From NCBI RefSeq assembly GCF_036250755.1, contig NZ_CP109583.1:7231501-7295500 (forward strand): a stretch of 64,000 nt of DNA, given 5' to 3'. Both the position numbers and the translations under genes were made by a program. This document shows positions 36,470-45,703 of this stretch, piece after piece; positions within the stretch are counted from its first letter, which is position 1, and every line of letters starts with the position of its first letter. Under the pieces are notes generated by a model, which made no database searches, had not been told where the DNA came from, and was given only the letters and a program-made list of their open reading frames with translations. Source of the stretch: Streptomyces uncialis. GTDB lineage: Bacteria; Actinomycetota; Actinomycetes; Streptomycetales; Streptomycetaceae.

Positions 36470-37568
36470 TCGGCACCGGCAACGCCGTCAGCAACGCCGA
36501 CACAGCCACCACCAGCCCCAGCAGCGCGACCTCCACGCGCGCGGGGACGAACGCGTGCAGCGCGTCGGCCGCCTGCCTCGACCGCCGCCCCCGCCGCCGG
36601 TCGCGCCGCCGCAGGCGCTGCCGCGCGGCCAGGGCCAGCGCGGCGACAGCCACCATCAGCAGCACCTTGGCGAGCAGCACGCGCCCGTAGGACGTCGTCC
36701 GCAACTGTTCGAAGAGGGTGTCCGGCGGCATCCGGCGCAAGGTGCTGACCAGCCCGGTCGCCGTCACACCCGCGATCAGCAGCGCCGCCACGCGCGCGTA
36801 GAGCGCCAGCAGCGCGGCACCCGCGTGCGGCGCGGACACCCGCCACCGCCAGCCGGCGCGCACCGCGTACAGCAGGCCGCCCGCCCACAGCGAGGCGCAC
36901 AGCAGATGCACCAGTGTCAGTCCGGCCCCGACCATCGGCCGCAGCTCCGTGACGGGGTGCGCGCGCAGCGCCTCGGCCACCACGACGGCGGCCAGCGGCA
37001 GTGCCTGGACCACCGGCCGGCGTGAGCGCGCGAGCAGTCCGGCGGCGACGAACGCGTTCACCTCTATCAGGGCCAGCGCGCCGTCCCTGCTCTGGTAGAG
37101 GCCCCCGATGTCCATGTCGGACAGCTTCGAGGGGACCAGGTTCCCGGTGGCCACCACCGACGCCAGCCCCAGCGCCGCGACCGTCCCCGCCCATGCCGCG
37201 TATCCCGACCACGCCCTTGGTACGTCCTCCGGCGCCTGAGGCACCCGGCGGGTCAGCCATCCACCGAGCACCTCACCGGCCTGGACGGCGAGTGCCGCGA
37301 ACATGACCGTCCGCAGCAGGCCGATCCCGGCGGTTCCTGGGGCCGGGTCCTCGCCGGTGCCGCTCAGGGCCGCGGACGGCCCCAGCAGGGGGATCAGGGC
37401 GGCGAGCAGCAGCAGGACGAGGACGGCGGCGGTGCGGCTGACCTGGGCGGTCGGCCGTGGGGCTTGCGTCGGCCGGGCGACCGGCGTCGGCTCGGGGCCG
37501 GGCGTGGGCGGCGGTATCGCGGGTATCGCGGGCTCGCCGTCCGCCCGGGAGTCGGAGAACAGGGACAT
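36444..37568 (-). CDS. CopD-family copper resistance membrane protein
   Basis: A 374-residue protein with a Pro/Ala-rich cytoplasmic N-terminus (1-45) and about eight hydrophobic helices. The CopD domain lies in the second half: LVHLLCASLWAGGLLYAVRAGW, then the ARVAALLIAGVTATGLVS and SYGRVLLAKVLLMVAVAALAL helices. CopD proteins move copper across the inner membrane, usually with periplasmic CopC; no CopC is adjacent. ATG 37568. Sequence upstream in frame is repeat-element DNA. Confidence 0.85.
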   Translation of the reverse strand: MSLFSDSRADGEPAIPAIPPPTPGPEPTPVARPTQAPRPTAQVSRTAAVLVLLLLAALIPLLGPSAALSGTGEDPAPGTAGIGLLRTVMFAALAVQAGEVLGGWLTRRVPQAPEDVPRAWSGYAAWAGTVAALGLASVVATGNLVPSKLSDMDIGGLYQSRDGALALIEVNAFVAAGLLARSRRPVVQALPLAAVVVAEALRAHPVTELRPMVGAGLTLVHLLCASLWAGGLLYAVRAGWRWRVSAPHAGAALLALYARVAALLIAGVTATGLVSTLRRMPPDTLFEQLRTTSYGRVLLAKVLLMVAVAALALAARQRLRRRDRRRGRRSRQAADALHAFVPARVEVALLGLVVAVSALLTALPVPIRWGALWW

Positions 37569-37618
37569 CACACCGAATCTTCGCCATCCAGCCGTGAGTG
37601 GGGCAAGTCCCGGTGCGC

Positions 37619-38087
37619 GGGTCGCCTTCGCTTGCGCTTCCCAGGTCCGTCCGGCTGGACGTACTCCGTTCCTGTGCCGTCGCTCGGTGGTTTCGCGCAG
37701 TTCCCCGCGCCCCTGGATGCTGCCCCGGTCCGTTGCCCTTCGGGTGCGGGTGCGCCCTCGTCTTTTGCGCAGTTCCCCGCGCCCCTTTGGGGCGCGTCCT
37801 GTCGGTTCTTCGGGTCGGTGCCGGTCGGGATTCTCCGTCCTCGCTCCAACGCGCTCTGCGGGCAGAGATTCCCGCCCACCCCCTCCCGCAGCCGAGCGAC
37901 TGCGGGAGGAGAGGGGTGCCCCCAAAGGGGCGCGGGGAACTGCGCACCCCCGTCAGTACCCGCACAGGAACAGGTACGTCCAGGTGTGGAACCCCAGGGG
38001 CGCGGGGAACTGCGCACCCACGAGCGACGGCACAGGAACAAGTGCGCCCGGCACAGCGAACCTCAGAAGCGCGAGCGAAGGCGACCC
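37619..38087. repeat. Composite intergenic element with 22-bp terminal inverted repeats (copy 2)
   Basis: Left end 37619-37640 and right end 38066-38087 are inverted repeats with one mismatch and are the same sequences as those bounding the element at 23821-24731. Left-arm modules GCGCAGTTCCCCGCGCCCC occur twice, right-arm modules GGGGCGCGGGGAACTGCGC twice. The centre (about 37805-37895) closely matches the other copy (GGTGCCGGTCGGGATTCTCC and CAGAGATTCCCGCCCACC). It has fewer module repeats (469 bp against 911 bp). It lies 5' of copD and 3' of the subtilase. Confidence 0.9.
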
Positions 38088-38162
38088 GCACAGGGGCAGG
38101 TGGGCTCAGGGGCGGAGACCCGAAGGCAGGTCTCCGGGCACCCCGGGGAACACGGGGGACCG

Positions 38163-39701
38163 TTACTTGCGGACTGCGTCGAGTGCGTCGGCGATGCCCG
38201 CCCCGTAGAACCCGTTGCGGTTCTTGCCGCCCTCGCACACCGCGTCGATCTTCCCGTCGCCGTTGATGTCGTACGGGTCGGTGCACGGTGTCGCGTCGGC
38301 GCCCCGGTACAGCAGTTCCTTGACCCGCGCGGCGGAAGCCCGCGGATGCGTGGACTTGATGAGCGCCGCGACGCCCGCGACATGCGGTGACGCCATCGAC
38401 GTACCGGCCATGTAACCCCAGCGCCCGCCCGGCAGCGTGCCGAGGATCAGACCGCTGGTGGCGGGCGGCTCCGGCCGCTGGTACGCGGTCGAGTCGCCGC
38501 CGGGCGCGGCGATGTCGACGACGCCCTTGCCGTAGTTGGAGAACGACGACTTGATGCCCTTCGCGCCGGTGGACGCGGTCGTGACGACACCGGGGAGCTG
38601 GGTCGGGATGTCGAGACACTCCGACGGGTCGATCACCCGGGTGCCCGGGGTGGTGTCGTTGGGGCTGGACGGGTCGGTGAGCTCGTCCGCGGCGAGGTCG
38701 AAGTTCTCGTTGCCCGCGGCGGCGACGTTCACCGTGCCCTTGCGCTCGGCGTACAGCGAGGCCCGGGTTATCGCCTCGACCAGCGCCTTCTGGTCCGGGT
38801 CGTCGGCGCAGTTGAAGTACCAGGGGTCGGTGTAGTAGCTGTTGTTGGTGACGTCGACGTCGTTCTCGGCGGCCCACATGAAGCCGCAGACGACGGCCTC
38901 CGTGTAGAAGAAGCCCGCGGTGGTCGACACCTTGATGCCGGAGACCTTCACGCCCGGCGCGACCCCGGTCATGCCGATGCCGTTCTTGGCCGCGGCTATC
39001 TCACCGGCGACATGGGTGCCGTGCGGGCTCTCGGCCGCGCTGGGCCGCCACGCGCCGTCGGTGGTGTCGGGCGCGCCGGAGACGCAGTTGACGGACGCCT
39101 CGCGGTCGAAGTTCGGGGCGATGTCCGGGTGGGTGTCGTCGACCCCGGTGTCGATGACGGCGACCGTGACGTCGCGGCTGCCCAGGGTCCGCTCGTGGGC
39201 CTTGTCGGCCTTGATGGCGGGCAGGTCCCACTGGAGGGGCTGGAGCGGGTCCTGGGCGGGGGCCGCGGCCTCGGTCGCGGCCCGCACCTGCTCGGCGGTG
39301 AGGGTCTTGGGCGCGCCGAGGTCACCGGTGGCCTGCGCGGGCAGCGGCGCCGTACGGGTGGCGCCCGCCGACTCGACCCCGCGTATCTTGCGCAGCTTCT
39401 TCGCGAAGTCCGGGTCGGCGGAGTGCGCGACGATCACCCCGATCCGGTCGTACGCCGCGACGACCGAGCCACCGGCGGCGGCGATGGCCTTCTTGACGGA
39501 GGAGGAGGCGTACTTGTGCCGCAGGTTGACGACATAGCTGAGGTTGGCGCCCTGGACGGTGGCGGCGCTGAACGCGGTGGCCCGGGCCTCGGTGTCGGCC
39601 GCGGTGGCGGTGTTCGGCAGGAAGGCGAGGGAGGAGGCGACGACGGCCATGCCGAGCGGGATGGTGACGGTACGCCGCGTGCGTGACGGACGAGCGCTCA
39701 T
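38163..39701 (-). CDS. Secreted S8 family serine protease (subtilase) 1
   Basis: A 512-residue exported protease. Signal peptide at residues 1-35 (TVTIPLGMAVVASSLAFLP, cleavage near ATA-AD). An inhibitor-I9-like propeptide follows to about 130 (NLSYVVNLRHKYASSSVKK). The triad is visible: VAVIDTGVDDTHPD (Asp), SPHGTHVAGE (His) and MAGTSMASPHVAG (Ser). The C-terminus ends in a short Asp-rich segment DINGDGKIDAVCEG that looks like a calcium loop. It is the tandem paralogue of the gene at 39916-41466. Confidence 0.9.
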   Translation of the reverse strand: MSARPSRTRRTVTIPLGMAVVASSLAFLPNTATAADTEARATAFSAATVQGANLSYVVNLRHKYASSSVKKAIAAAGGSVVAAYDRIGVIVAHSADPDFAKKLRKIRGVESAGATRTAPLPAQATGDLGAPKTLTAEQVRAATEAAAPAQDPLQPLQWDLPAIKADKAHERTLGSRDVTVAVIDTGVDDTHPDIAPNFDREASVNCVSGAPDTTDGAWRPSAAESPHGTHVAGEIAAAKNGIGMTGVAPGVKVSGIKVSTTAGFFYTEAVVCGFMWAAENDVDVTNNSYYTDPWYFNCADDPDQKALVEAITRASLYAERKGTVNVAAAGNENFDLAADELTDPSSPNDTTPGTRVIDPSECLDIPTQLPGVVTTASTGAKGIKSSFSNYGKGVVDIAAPGGDSTAYQRPEPPATSGLILGTLPGGRWGYMAGTSMASPHVAGVAALIKSTHPRASAARVKELLYRGADATPCTDPYDINGDGKIDAVCEGGKNRNGFYGAGIADALDAVRK

Positions 39702-39860
39702 GTGATCTCCAGTTCGTCGGACCGGCGCGCGGGCGCCGGGTGGGAGTAACGATCTGAGGGAGTGCGGTGCGCGGGCGCGCGCGGGCGCCCACGGGTGCGC
39801 GCTGTGCGCGGCCCGGCGCGGGAAGCCGGGAACCCAGGGGCCGGGCCGGGGACCTGCGAA

Positions 39861-39907
39861 GGGGCCGGGTGACCGCCGCGCGGACAGCGCGGCGGTCACC
39901 CGGCCCC
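39861..39907 (-). terminator. Very strong hairpin between the two subtilases
   Basis: Perfect 21-bp stem (arms 39861-39881 and 39887-39907) with a 5-base loop, 9 bp after the stop of the upstream subtilase gene. It should end that transcript, so the downstream copy needs its own promoter in 39702-39860. Confidence 0.85.
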
Positions 39908-39915
39908 GGGGACGG

Positions 39916-41466
39916 TCAGTCGACGGCGTCGAGGGCGTCCACGACGCCGTGGCCGTAGAAGCCGTTGGTGTTCTTGCCGCCCTCGCAGGTGGAGTCCACG
40001 ACCCCGTTGCCGTCCGGGTCGTACGGCGTGGTCGGGCAGCCCGGGTTGTCGGCCTGCGCCTTGAGCAGCGCCTGGAGCACGGCGGGCGGGGCCCACGGGT
40101 GCTTCGACTTCAGCAGCGCGGCGACCCCGGCCGCGTGCGGCGCGGCCATCGACGTGCCCTGGAGGTACGCGTAGCGGCCCTCCGGCATGGTCGACAGGAT
40201 GCGGCCGTTCTTCGACGGGGTGTCGGGGATCTGGTACTTGTCGCCACCGGGCGCGGCGACGTCCACGACGCCCTTGCCGTACGAGGAGTAGTACGACTTG
40301 ATGCCCTGGTTCCCGGTCGCGCTGACCGTCACGACACCCGGCAGCTGGGTCGGGAGGTCGAAGCACTCGCTCGGGTCGATGGTGCGGTCCACCGGTGTCG
40401 AGTCGTCAGGACTGGAGTCGTCCAGGATCGCGTCGGAGGCGAGGTCGTGGTTGGAGTTGCCCGCCGATGCCAGGTGCAGGGTGCCCTTGCGCTGGGCGTA
40501 GAGCTGGGCACGGTTGACTGCGTCCACGATGGCCCGCTGGTCCGGGTCGTCCATGCAGTTGTACAGCCACGGGTCCACGTAGTAGCTGTTGTTGGTGATC
40601 TCCACCCCGCGGTCGGCGGCGAAGACGAAGGCGCACACGACGCTCTCCGGGTAGAACAGCTCGCTGACCGGGTCGGCCACCTTGATGCCCGCGACCTTCA
40701 CCCCGGGCGCCACGCCCGCGACACCGACACCGTTGCGCGCGGCGGCGATCTCACCGGCGACATGGGTGCCGTGGTAGTGCTCGGGGGTCTGCGGACGCCA
40801 GGCGCCCGGCGAGGTGTCGGGCTTGCCGCCGACACAGTTCGCGGACTGCTCCGCGGAGAAGTTGGGCGCGAGGTCCGGGTGGGTGTCGTCGACGCCCGTG
40901 TCGATGACCGCGACGGTGACCTTGGAGCTGCCGGGGTTGATCTTCGCCGCCTTGTCGGCGCCGATGGCCCGCAGGTCCCACTGGTCGGCCTCCAGCGGTT
41001 CCGTCGCGGGAGCGCTCTCGCGTGCGGCCGGGGCGCTCTGGGCAGCGGCGGCGGCAGCGGCCTTCGACAGGTACTGCGGGCCGCCCTCCTGGGTGGTCCC
41101 GGCGGCGCTCAGCGGCGCGGTGCGGGTGGCGCCGGCGGAGTTCACCCCGCGCACCTCGCGCAGTTGCTTCGCGAAGTCGGGGTTGGCCGAGTGGGCGACG
41201 ATCACGCCGATCTGGCGGTACGCGATCACGACCGTCCCGTCGGCCTCGGCGACGGCCCGGGTCACCGCGTCGACCGTGCGCCGGTCGGTCCTGGTGTTGA
41301 CGACGTACGCCAGCTTCGGGCCGGTCGGGGCGGACGCGGTCGTGCCGGCCTTCGCGTCGGCCGGGGTGGCGGTCGCGGTACCCGGCAGGAAGCCGAGCGA
41401 GGCGACCAGCGCCAGACCGATCGGCACCGTCAGGGCCGACCGGCGTCTGGAGCGCAGCGGAACCAT
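39916..41466 (-). CDS. Secreted S8 family serine protease (subtilase) 2
   Basis: A 516-residue paralogue of the neighbour, with the same layout: signal peptide 1-35 (ALTVPIGLALVASLGF), propeptide with KLAYVVNTRTDRRT, Ala-rich spacer (about 135-155), and triad motifs VAVIDTGVDDTHPD, YHGTHVAGE and GTSMAAPHAAG. The tail keeps YDPDGNGVVDSTCEGG. The closely similar length and motif order point to local duplication. 400 bp without a gene lie upstream. Confidence 0.9.
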   Translation of the reverse strand: MVPLRSRRRSALTVPIGLALVASLGFLPGTATATPADAKAGTTASAPTGPKLAYVVNTRTDRRTVDAVTRAVAEADGTVVIAYRQIGVIVAHSANPDFAKQLREVRGVNSAGATRTAPLSAAGTTQEGGPQYLSKAAAAAAAQSAPAARESAPATEPLEADQWDLRAIGADKAAKINPGSSKVTVAVIDTGVDDTHPDLAPNFSAEQSANCVGGKPDTSPGAWRPQTPEHYHGTHVAGEIAAARNGVGVAGVAPGVKVAGIKVADPVSELFYPESVVCAFVFAADRGVEITNNSYYVDPWLYNCMDDPDQRAIVDAVNRAQLYAQRKGTLHLASAGNSNHDLASDAILDDSSPDDSTPVDRTIDPSECFDLPTQLPGVVTVSATGNQGIKSYYSSYGKGVVDVAAPGGDKYQIPDTPSKNGRILSTMPEGRYAYLQGTSMAAPHAAGVAALLKSKHPWAPPAVLQALLKAQADNPGCPTTPYDPDGNGVVDSTCEGGKNTNGFYGHGVVDALDAVD

Positions 41467-42051
41467 GGGATCTCCACATCATCCGGAAACGGAACAGCCC
41501 GAACACAAGGGTTGGTGCTCGGGCAGGTACATGACGTATGGCTCAGGGTGAAGCTATCCCCAGCCGTCCCCGGCCTTCAATGATTTCCGGAAGAAATGCT
41601 GAACGTGCCGTTCTATGCGCGTCCAGTTGGGCGGCTCGTCCCGATCCCGTCCCCGCCCGGCAGCCCGTCGGCGGACCCGGCCGGGACCGGAACGCCGCAC
41701 CGCCGACGGCGGACGGCCGCCGATCGATCGGCTCCGGACCGCTTCCTCGGGGCGGGCGGCGGCGTTGGGCAAGCGGTACGAGAGCACCCACCCCCCTGTC
41801 GGATCACGCGCGATGGGCCTAACATCCATGCGACCTGCGTGATCCACATCACTGTGAGGTCACCACCCGTCATGTCCTTTCCCTCCCAGCCGTCCTCCCC
41901 CCTCGGTCACGCACCGGTTCCGACGGCACCGGTGATGTCCCCCGCCGCGGACGACCCCTCCGAAGCGACCGCGGCGGCCACCACGACCGCATCGAGTCCC
42001 ACATCAGGGTCACACCCCACATCCATCGCATCCGCACCGCGAGGAGACTCC
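41467..42051. other. Intergenic region between subtilase and acetate-transport genes
   Basis: Promoters for two divergent units. No gene is supported except a possible N-terminal extension of the DUF485 gene from ATG 41872. A Crp-like site lies at 41839-41852, with a TAACAT -10-like box at 41820-41825. Confidence 0.5.
41839..41852. promoter_or_regulatory. Crp-type operator upstream of the DUF485/acetate symporter operon
   Basis: GTGATCCACATCAC matches the actinobacterial Crp pattern GTG-N8-CAC with the expected GTGA/TCAC half-sites. Acetate permease genes are under cAMP-Crp control in several bacteria. It is about 200 bp upstream of the preferred DUF485 start. Confidence 0.6.
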
Positions 42052-42420
42052 GTGGCAACCGACGCACCACCCCCGCCCGGCGACGAACCCGCCCGCCGGG
42101 CCGATCTGCCGCCGACCGAGGAGTTCATCGAGGTCCAGCGCAGCGCGGAGTTCGCCGAACTGCGCCACTCGTACCGCTCGTTCGCGTTCCCGCTGACCGT
42201 GGCCTTCATCGCCTGGTACCTGCTGTACGTGCTGCTCTCCAGCTACGCGGGCGCGTTCATGGGCACCAGGCTGTTCGGCAACATCAACGTCGCCCTGGTC
42301 CTGGGCCTCGCGCAGTTCCTGACGACGTTCCTCATCGCCTGGTGGTACTCCCGCCACGCGGCGGCGAAGCTCGACCCCAAGGCCAAGGCCATCAAGGACC
42401 GGATGGAGGGCCGCGCATGA
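42052..42420 (+). CDS. DUF485 membrane protein (YjcH-like)
   Basis: A 122-residue protein with two transmembrane helices (about 43-65 and 79-101) and the DUF485 core FAELRHSYRSFAFPLTVAF and YVLLSSYAGAFM. It is nearly always paired with an ActP/MctC-type symporter, as here, where its TGA overlaps the next ATG. It may regulate or stabilise the transporter. GTG 42052 follows GAGGAG at 42041. An upstream ATG 41872 would add 60 mostly Pro/Ala/Thr residues and is less likely. Confidence 0.87.
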   Translation: MATDAPPPPGDEPARRADLPPTEEFIEVQRSAEFAELRHSYRSFAFPLTVAFIAWYLLYVLLSSYAGAFMGTRLFGNINVALVLGLAQFLTTFLIAWWYSRHAAAKLDPKAKAIKDRMEGRA

Positions 42421-44054
42421 GCGCCGAGGCAGCAGCGCTGGCACCGGCCGTCCTCGCCGCCTCCGAGGCGAGCGAGCACCGGCCGCTGATCATCTCCCTG
42501 TTCGCGGCCTTCGTCGTCGCGACCCTGTTCATCACGGTGTGGGCCGGACGCCAGACCAAGGACGCCGCCGACTTCTACGCGGGCGGACGCCAGTTCACCG
42601 GCTTCCAGAACGGACTCGCCGTCTCCGGCGACTACATGTCCGCCGCCTCGTTCCTCGGCATCGCGGGCGCCATCGCCCTCTTCGGGTACGACGGGTTCCT
42701 GTACTCCATCGGCTTCCTGGTCGCCTGGCTCGTCGCCCTGCTCCTGGTCGCCGAACCCCTGCGCAACTCCGGCCGCTACACCATGGGCGACGTCCTCGCC
42801 TACCGGATGCGCCAGCGCCCGGTGCGCACCGCGGCCGGTACGTCCACCATCGTCGTGTCCATCTTCTATCTGCTCGCGCAGATGGCCGGTGCCGGAGTCC
42901 TCGTCTCCCTGCTGCTCGGCATCACCAGCGACAGCGGGAAGGTCCTCATCGTCGCCCTCGTCGGCGTCCTGATGATCCTCTACGTCACCATCGGCGGGAT
43001 GAAGGGCACCACCTGGGTCCAGATGGTCAAGGCCGTCCTCCTCATCGGCGGCACCCTGCTCATCACCTTCCTGGTGCTGCTCAAGTTCGACTTCAACATC
43101 TCCGACCTGCTCGGCAGCGCCGCCGAGAACAGCGGCCAAGGCGCCGCCTTCCTGGAGCCGGGCCTGAAGTACGGCGCCACGGCCACCTCGAAGATCGACT
43201 TCATCTCGCTGGGGATCGCCCTCGTCCTCGGCACCGCCGGACTGCCGCACATCCTCATCCGCTTCTACACCGTGCCCACCGCCAAGGCCGCCCGGAAGTC
43301 CGTGAACTGGGCCATCGGCATCATCGGCGGGTTCTACCTGATGACCATCGCCCTCGGCTTCGGCGCGGCGGCGCTCATCTCACCCGAGGAGATCGTCGCC
43401 TCCAACAAGGCGGGCAACACCGCGGCACCGCTGCTCGCCCTGCACATCGGCGGTGTCGACTCGACCTGGGGCGCGATCCTGCTGGCCACCATCTCGGCCG
43501 TCGCGTTCGCCACGATCCTCGCGGTCGTCGCCGGACTCACCCTCGCCTCGTCGTCGTCCTTCGCCCATGACATCTACGCCAACGTCATCAAGAAGGGCCG
43601 GGCCACCGAGAAACAGGAGGTACGGGCCGCGCGCTGGGCCACCGTCGCCATCGGTGTCGTCTCCATCGGCCTCGGCGCCCTCGCCCGTGACCTCAATGTC
43701 GCCGGGCTCGTCGCCCTCGCGTTCGCCGTCGCGGCCTCCGCGAACCTCCCGACGATCCTCTACAGCCTCTTCTGGAAACGGTTCACCACCCGGGGCGCCC
43801 TCTGGTCGATCTACGGCGGACTGACCACCGCGGTCGTCCTGGTGCTGTTCTCGCCGGTCGTCTCCGGCAAGGCCACCTCGATGTTCCCGGACGCCGACTT
43901 CCACTGGTTCCCGCTGGAGAACCCCGGGATCATCTCCATCCCCGTCGGCTTCCTCCTCGGCTGGCTCGGCACCCTCCTGTCGAAGGAGCCCGCCGACCAG
44001 GGCAAGTACGCCGAACTGGAGGTCCGCTCGCTCACCGGCACCGGAGCCCACTGA
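42417..44054 (+). CDS. Cation/monocarboxylate symporter (ActP/MctC, sodium:solute symporter family)
   Basis: A 545-residue protein with about 13 helices. Family motifs are DFYAGGRQFTGFQNGLAVSG near the N-terminus, YMSAASFLGIAGAIALFGYD, and GGMKGTTWVQMVKAVLL in the middle. Uptake of acetate, pyruvate or propionate with Na+ or H+ is expected. Coupled to the DUF485 gene by a 4-bp overlap. A Crp-like site upstream suggests carbon-source control. Followed by a long terminator-like inverted repeat. Confidence 0.9.
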   Translation: MSAEAAALAPAVLAASEASEHRPLIISLFAAFVVATLFITVWAGRQTKDAADFYAGGRQFTGFQNGLAVSGDYMSAASFLGIAGAIALFGYDGFLYSIGFLVAWLVALLLVAEPLRNSGRYTMGDVLAYRMRQRPVRTAAGTSTIVVSIFYLLAQMAGAGVLVSLLLGITSDSGKVLIVALVGVLMILYVTIGGMKGTTWVQMVKAVLLIGGTLLITFLVLLKFDFNISDLLGSAAENSGQGAAFLEPGLKYGATATSKIDFISLGIALVLGTAGLPHILIRFYTVPTAKAARKSVNWAIGIIGGFYLMTIALGFGAAALISPEEIVASNKAGNTAAPLLALHIGGVDSTWGAILLATISAVAFATILAVVAGLTLASSSSFAHDIYANVIKKGRATEKQEVRAARWATVAIGVVSIGLGALARDLNVAGLVALAFAVAASANLPTILYSLFWKRFTTRGALWSIYGGLTTAVVLVLFSPVVSGKATSMFPDADFHWFPLENPGIISIPVGFLLGWLGTLLSKEPADQGKYAELEVRSLTGTGAH

Positions 44055-44076
44055 CCCCGCCGAGGGGCCCGTCCCG

Positions 44077-44131
44077 CCCGGCCGTGCCGCACCCGTGTCC
44101 GCCTCCCGCGGACCGGTACGGCACGGCCGGG
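44077..44131 (+). terminator. Nested hairpin terminator after the symporter
   Basis: Outer 13-bp arms CCCGGCCGTGCCG (44077-44089) and CGGCACGGCCGGG (44119-44131) enclose an inner GTCCGC/GCGGAC stem. It lies 23 bp after the symporter stop. Confidence 0.7.
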
Positions 44132-44290
44132 CCGCGTCCGGGACACCGGACTCCTGGTGTTGTCGGTGGTCTCACGTACGCTCGGAGGTGACGGGAACCA
44201 CGCGAGGCACCGGACGGACCCGCGAGAGGGAACCCGCGAAGGACCGAAGGAACCGCACGCACACGAGGACACCGGGGGAGGGGACCGCAC

Positions 44291-45382
44291 ATGCTGATCG
44301 ACACCTATGCGCGGGTCGCCACCGACCTGCGCGTATCGCTGACGGACCGCTGCAATCTCCGCTGCACCTACTGCATGCCCGAAGAGGGCCTGAAGTGGCT
44401 GGCCAGACCCGACCTCCTCACCGACGACGAGATCGTCCGGCTGGTCCGCATAGCCGTCACCCGGCTCGGCGTCACCGAGGTCCGCTTCACCGGCGGCGAA
44501 CCCCTGCTGCGCCCCGGACTCGTCGGCATAGTGGACCGGGTCGCCCGGCTCACGCCGCGCCCCCGGATCTCCCTCACCACCAACGGCATCGGCCTCGCCC
44601 GCACCGCCGCCGCGCTCAAGGCGGCCGGTCTCGACCGGGTCAATGTCTCCCTCGACACCCTGCGCCCCGATGTCTTCAAGACCCTCACCCGGCGCGACCG
44701 CCACCAGGACGTCCTCGCCGGACTGGACGCCGCGCACCGCGCGGGCCTCACCCCCGTCAAGATCAACACCGTGCTGATGCGCGGACTCAACGACGACGAG
44801 GCGCCCGAGCTGCTCGCCTGGGCCATCGAGCGGGACTACGAGCTGCGGTTCATCGAGCAGATGCCGCTCGACGCCCAGCACGGCTGGAAGCGGGACGGGA
44901 TGATCACCGCGGGCGACATCCTCGCCTCGCTGCGCACCCGTTTCACCCTGGACGCGGAGGAGTCGGCGGTCCGGGGTTCCGCGCCCGCGGAGCGCTGGAC
45001 CGTGGACGGCGGGCCGTACCGCGTGGGGGTGATCGGCTCGGTCACCCGTCCGTTCTGCGCGGCGTGCGACCGTACCCGGCTGACCGCCGACGGACAGGTC
45101 CGCAACTGCCTCTTCGCCCGCGAGGAGACCGACCTGCGGGCAGCCCTGCGGACCGCTCCCCGCACGGACGGCAGCGCTCCGGACGGGACCGGCACCACCT
45201 CGGACGAAGGCGCCATCGACACGGGCGGGGCCATTACCGACGCGGACGGGACCGGCGCCGGTTCGGACGACGAGATCGTCCGGCTCTGGAAGCTGGCCAT
45301 GTGGGGCAAGAAGGCGGGCTCCGGTCTGGACGACCCGGCCTTTCTGCAACCCCAGCGTCCGATGTCGGCCATCGGCGGCTGA
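44291..45382 (+). CDS. moaA: GTP 3',8-cyclase
   Basis: Radical SAM enzyme of molybdenum cofactor synthesis. The N-terminal 4Fe-4S site is CNLRCTYC (residues 21-28). The C-terminal 4Fe-4S site is FCAACDRTRLT followed by NCLF. The essential GG tail is kept (MSAIGG). The product is 363 residues, about 30 longer than typical members; the extra length is a Gly/Asp/Thr-rich insertion at about residues 297-333, encoded by two copies of a repeat sharing GGACGGGACCGGC. No other moa gene is adjacent. ATG 44291. Confidence 0.92.
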   Translation: MLIDTYARVATDLRVSLTDRCNLRCTYCMPEEGLKWLARPDLLTDDEIVRLVRIAVTRLGVTEVRFTGGEPLLRPGLVGIVDRVARLTPRPRISLTTNGIGLARTAAALKAAGLDRVNVSLDTLRPDVFKTLTRRDRHQDVLAGLDAAHRAGLTPVKINTVLMRGLNDDEAPELLAWAIERDYELRFIEQMPLDAQHGWKRDGMITAGDILASLRTRFTLDAEESAVRGSAPAERWTVDGGPYRVGVIGSVTRPFCAACDRTRLTADGQVRNCLFAREETDLRAALRTAPRTDGSAPDGTGTTSDEGAIDTGGAITDADGTGAGSDDEIVRLWKLAMWGKKAGSGLDDPAFLQPQRPMSAIGG

Positions 45383-45412
45383 GCCGCCGCCCGCGCGGAG
45401 CGGTCCGCCGGA

Positions 45413-45703
45413 TCAGCTCTCCGGCTCCGCCGGCCCCGTCGGCCCGTCCCACTCCGCGAGGGTCACCACATCCTTGAGGAACCCCCGCACCCCGAGGAAC
45501 TGCGACAGATGCTCGCGGTGCTCGTCGCACGCGAGCCAGGTCTTGCGCCGCTCCGGCACATGGATCTTCGGGTTGTTCCAGGCGAGCACCCACACCGCGT
45601 CCGCCCGGCACCCCTTGGCGGAGCACACCGGAGGACCGGGGACGGGGTCCGGGGACGAACCGGGGAGGCCGGGCAGACCGGAGAGCGGCGGAAGGAAGTT
45701 CAC
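45413..45703 (-). CDS. Small Cys/His-containing hypothetical protein
   Basis: A 96-residue protein starting at GTG 45703. The core has Cys-x4-Cys (CSAKGC) and, later, Cys-x2-His (ACDEHREHL), a possible zinc-binding set, plus the conserved-looking AWNNPKIHVPERRKTWLAC and FLGVRGFLKDVV. Databases sometimes call such proteins acetone carboxylase; nothing in the sequence supports that. Function unknown. The 6C RNA lies upstream on the same strand and may be the leader of this transcript. Confidence 0.78.
   Translation of the reverse strand: MNFLPPLSGLPGLPGSSPDPVPGPPVCSAKGCRADAVWVLAWNNPKIHVPERRKTWLACDEHREHLSQFLGVRGFLKDVVTLAEWDGPTGPAEPES

Noticed and set aside
44132..44290. Molybdenum cofactor riboswitch before moaA
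   Set aside because: No conserved Moco aptamer core could be recognised.
45413..45703. Naming the small gene acetone carboxylase
   Set aside because: The sequence is 96 residues and has no carboxylase feature; this name is a known annotation carry-over.
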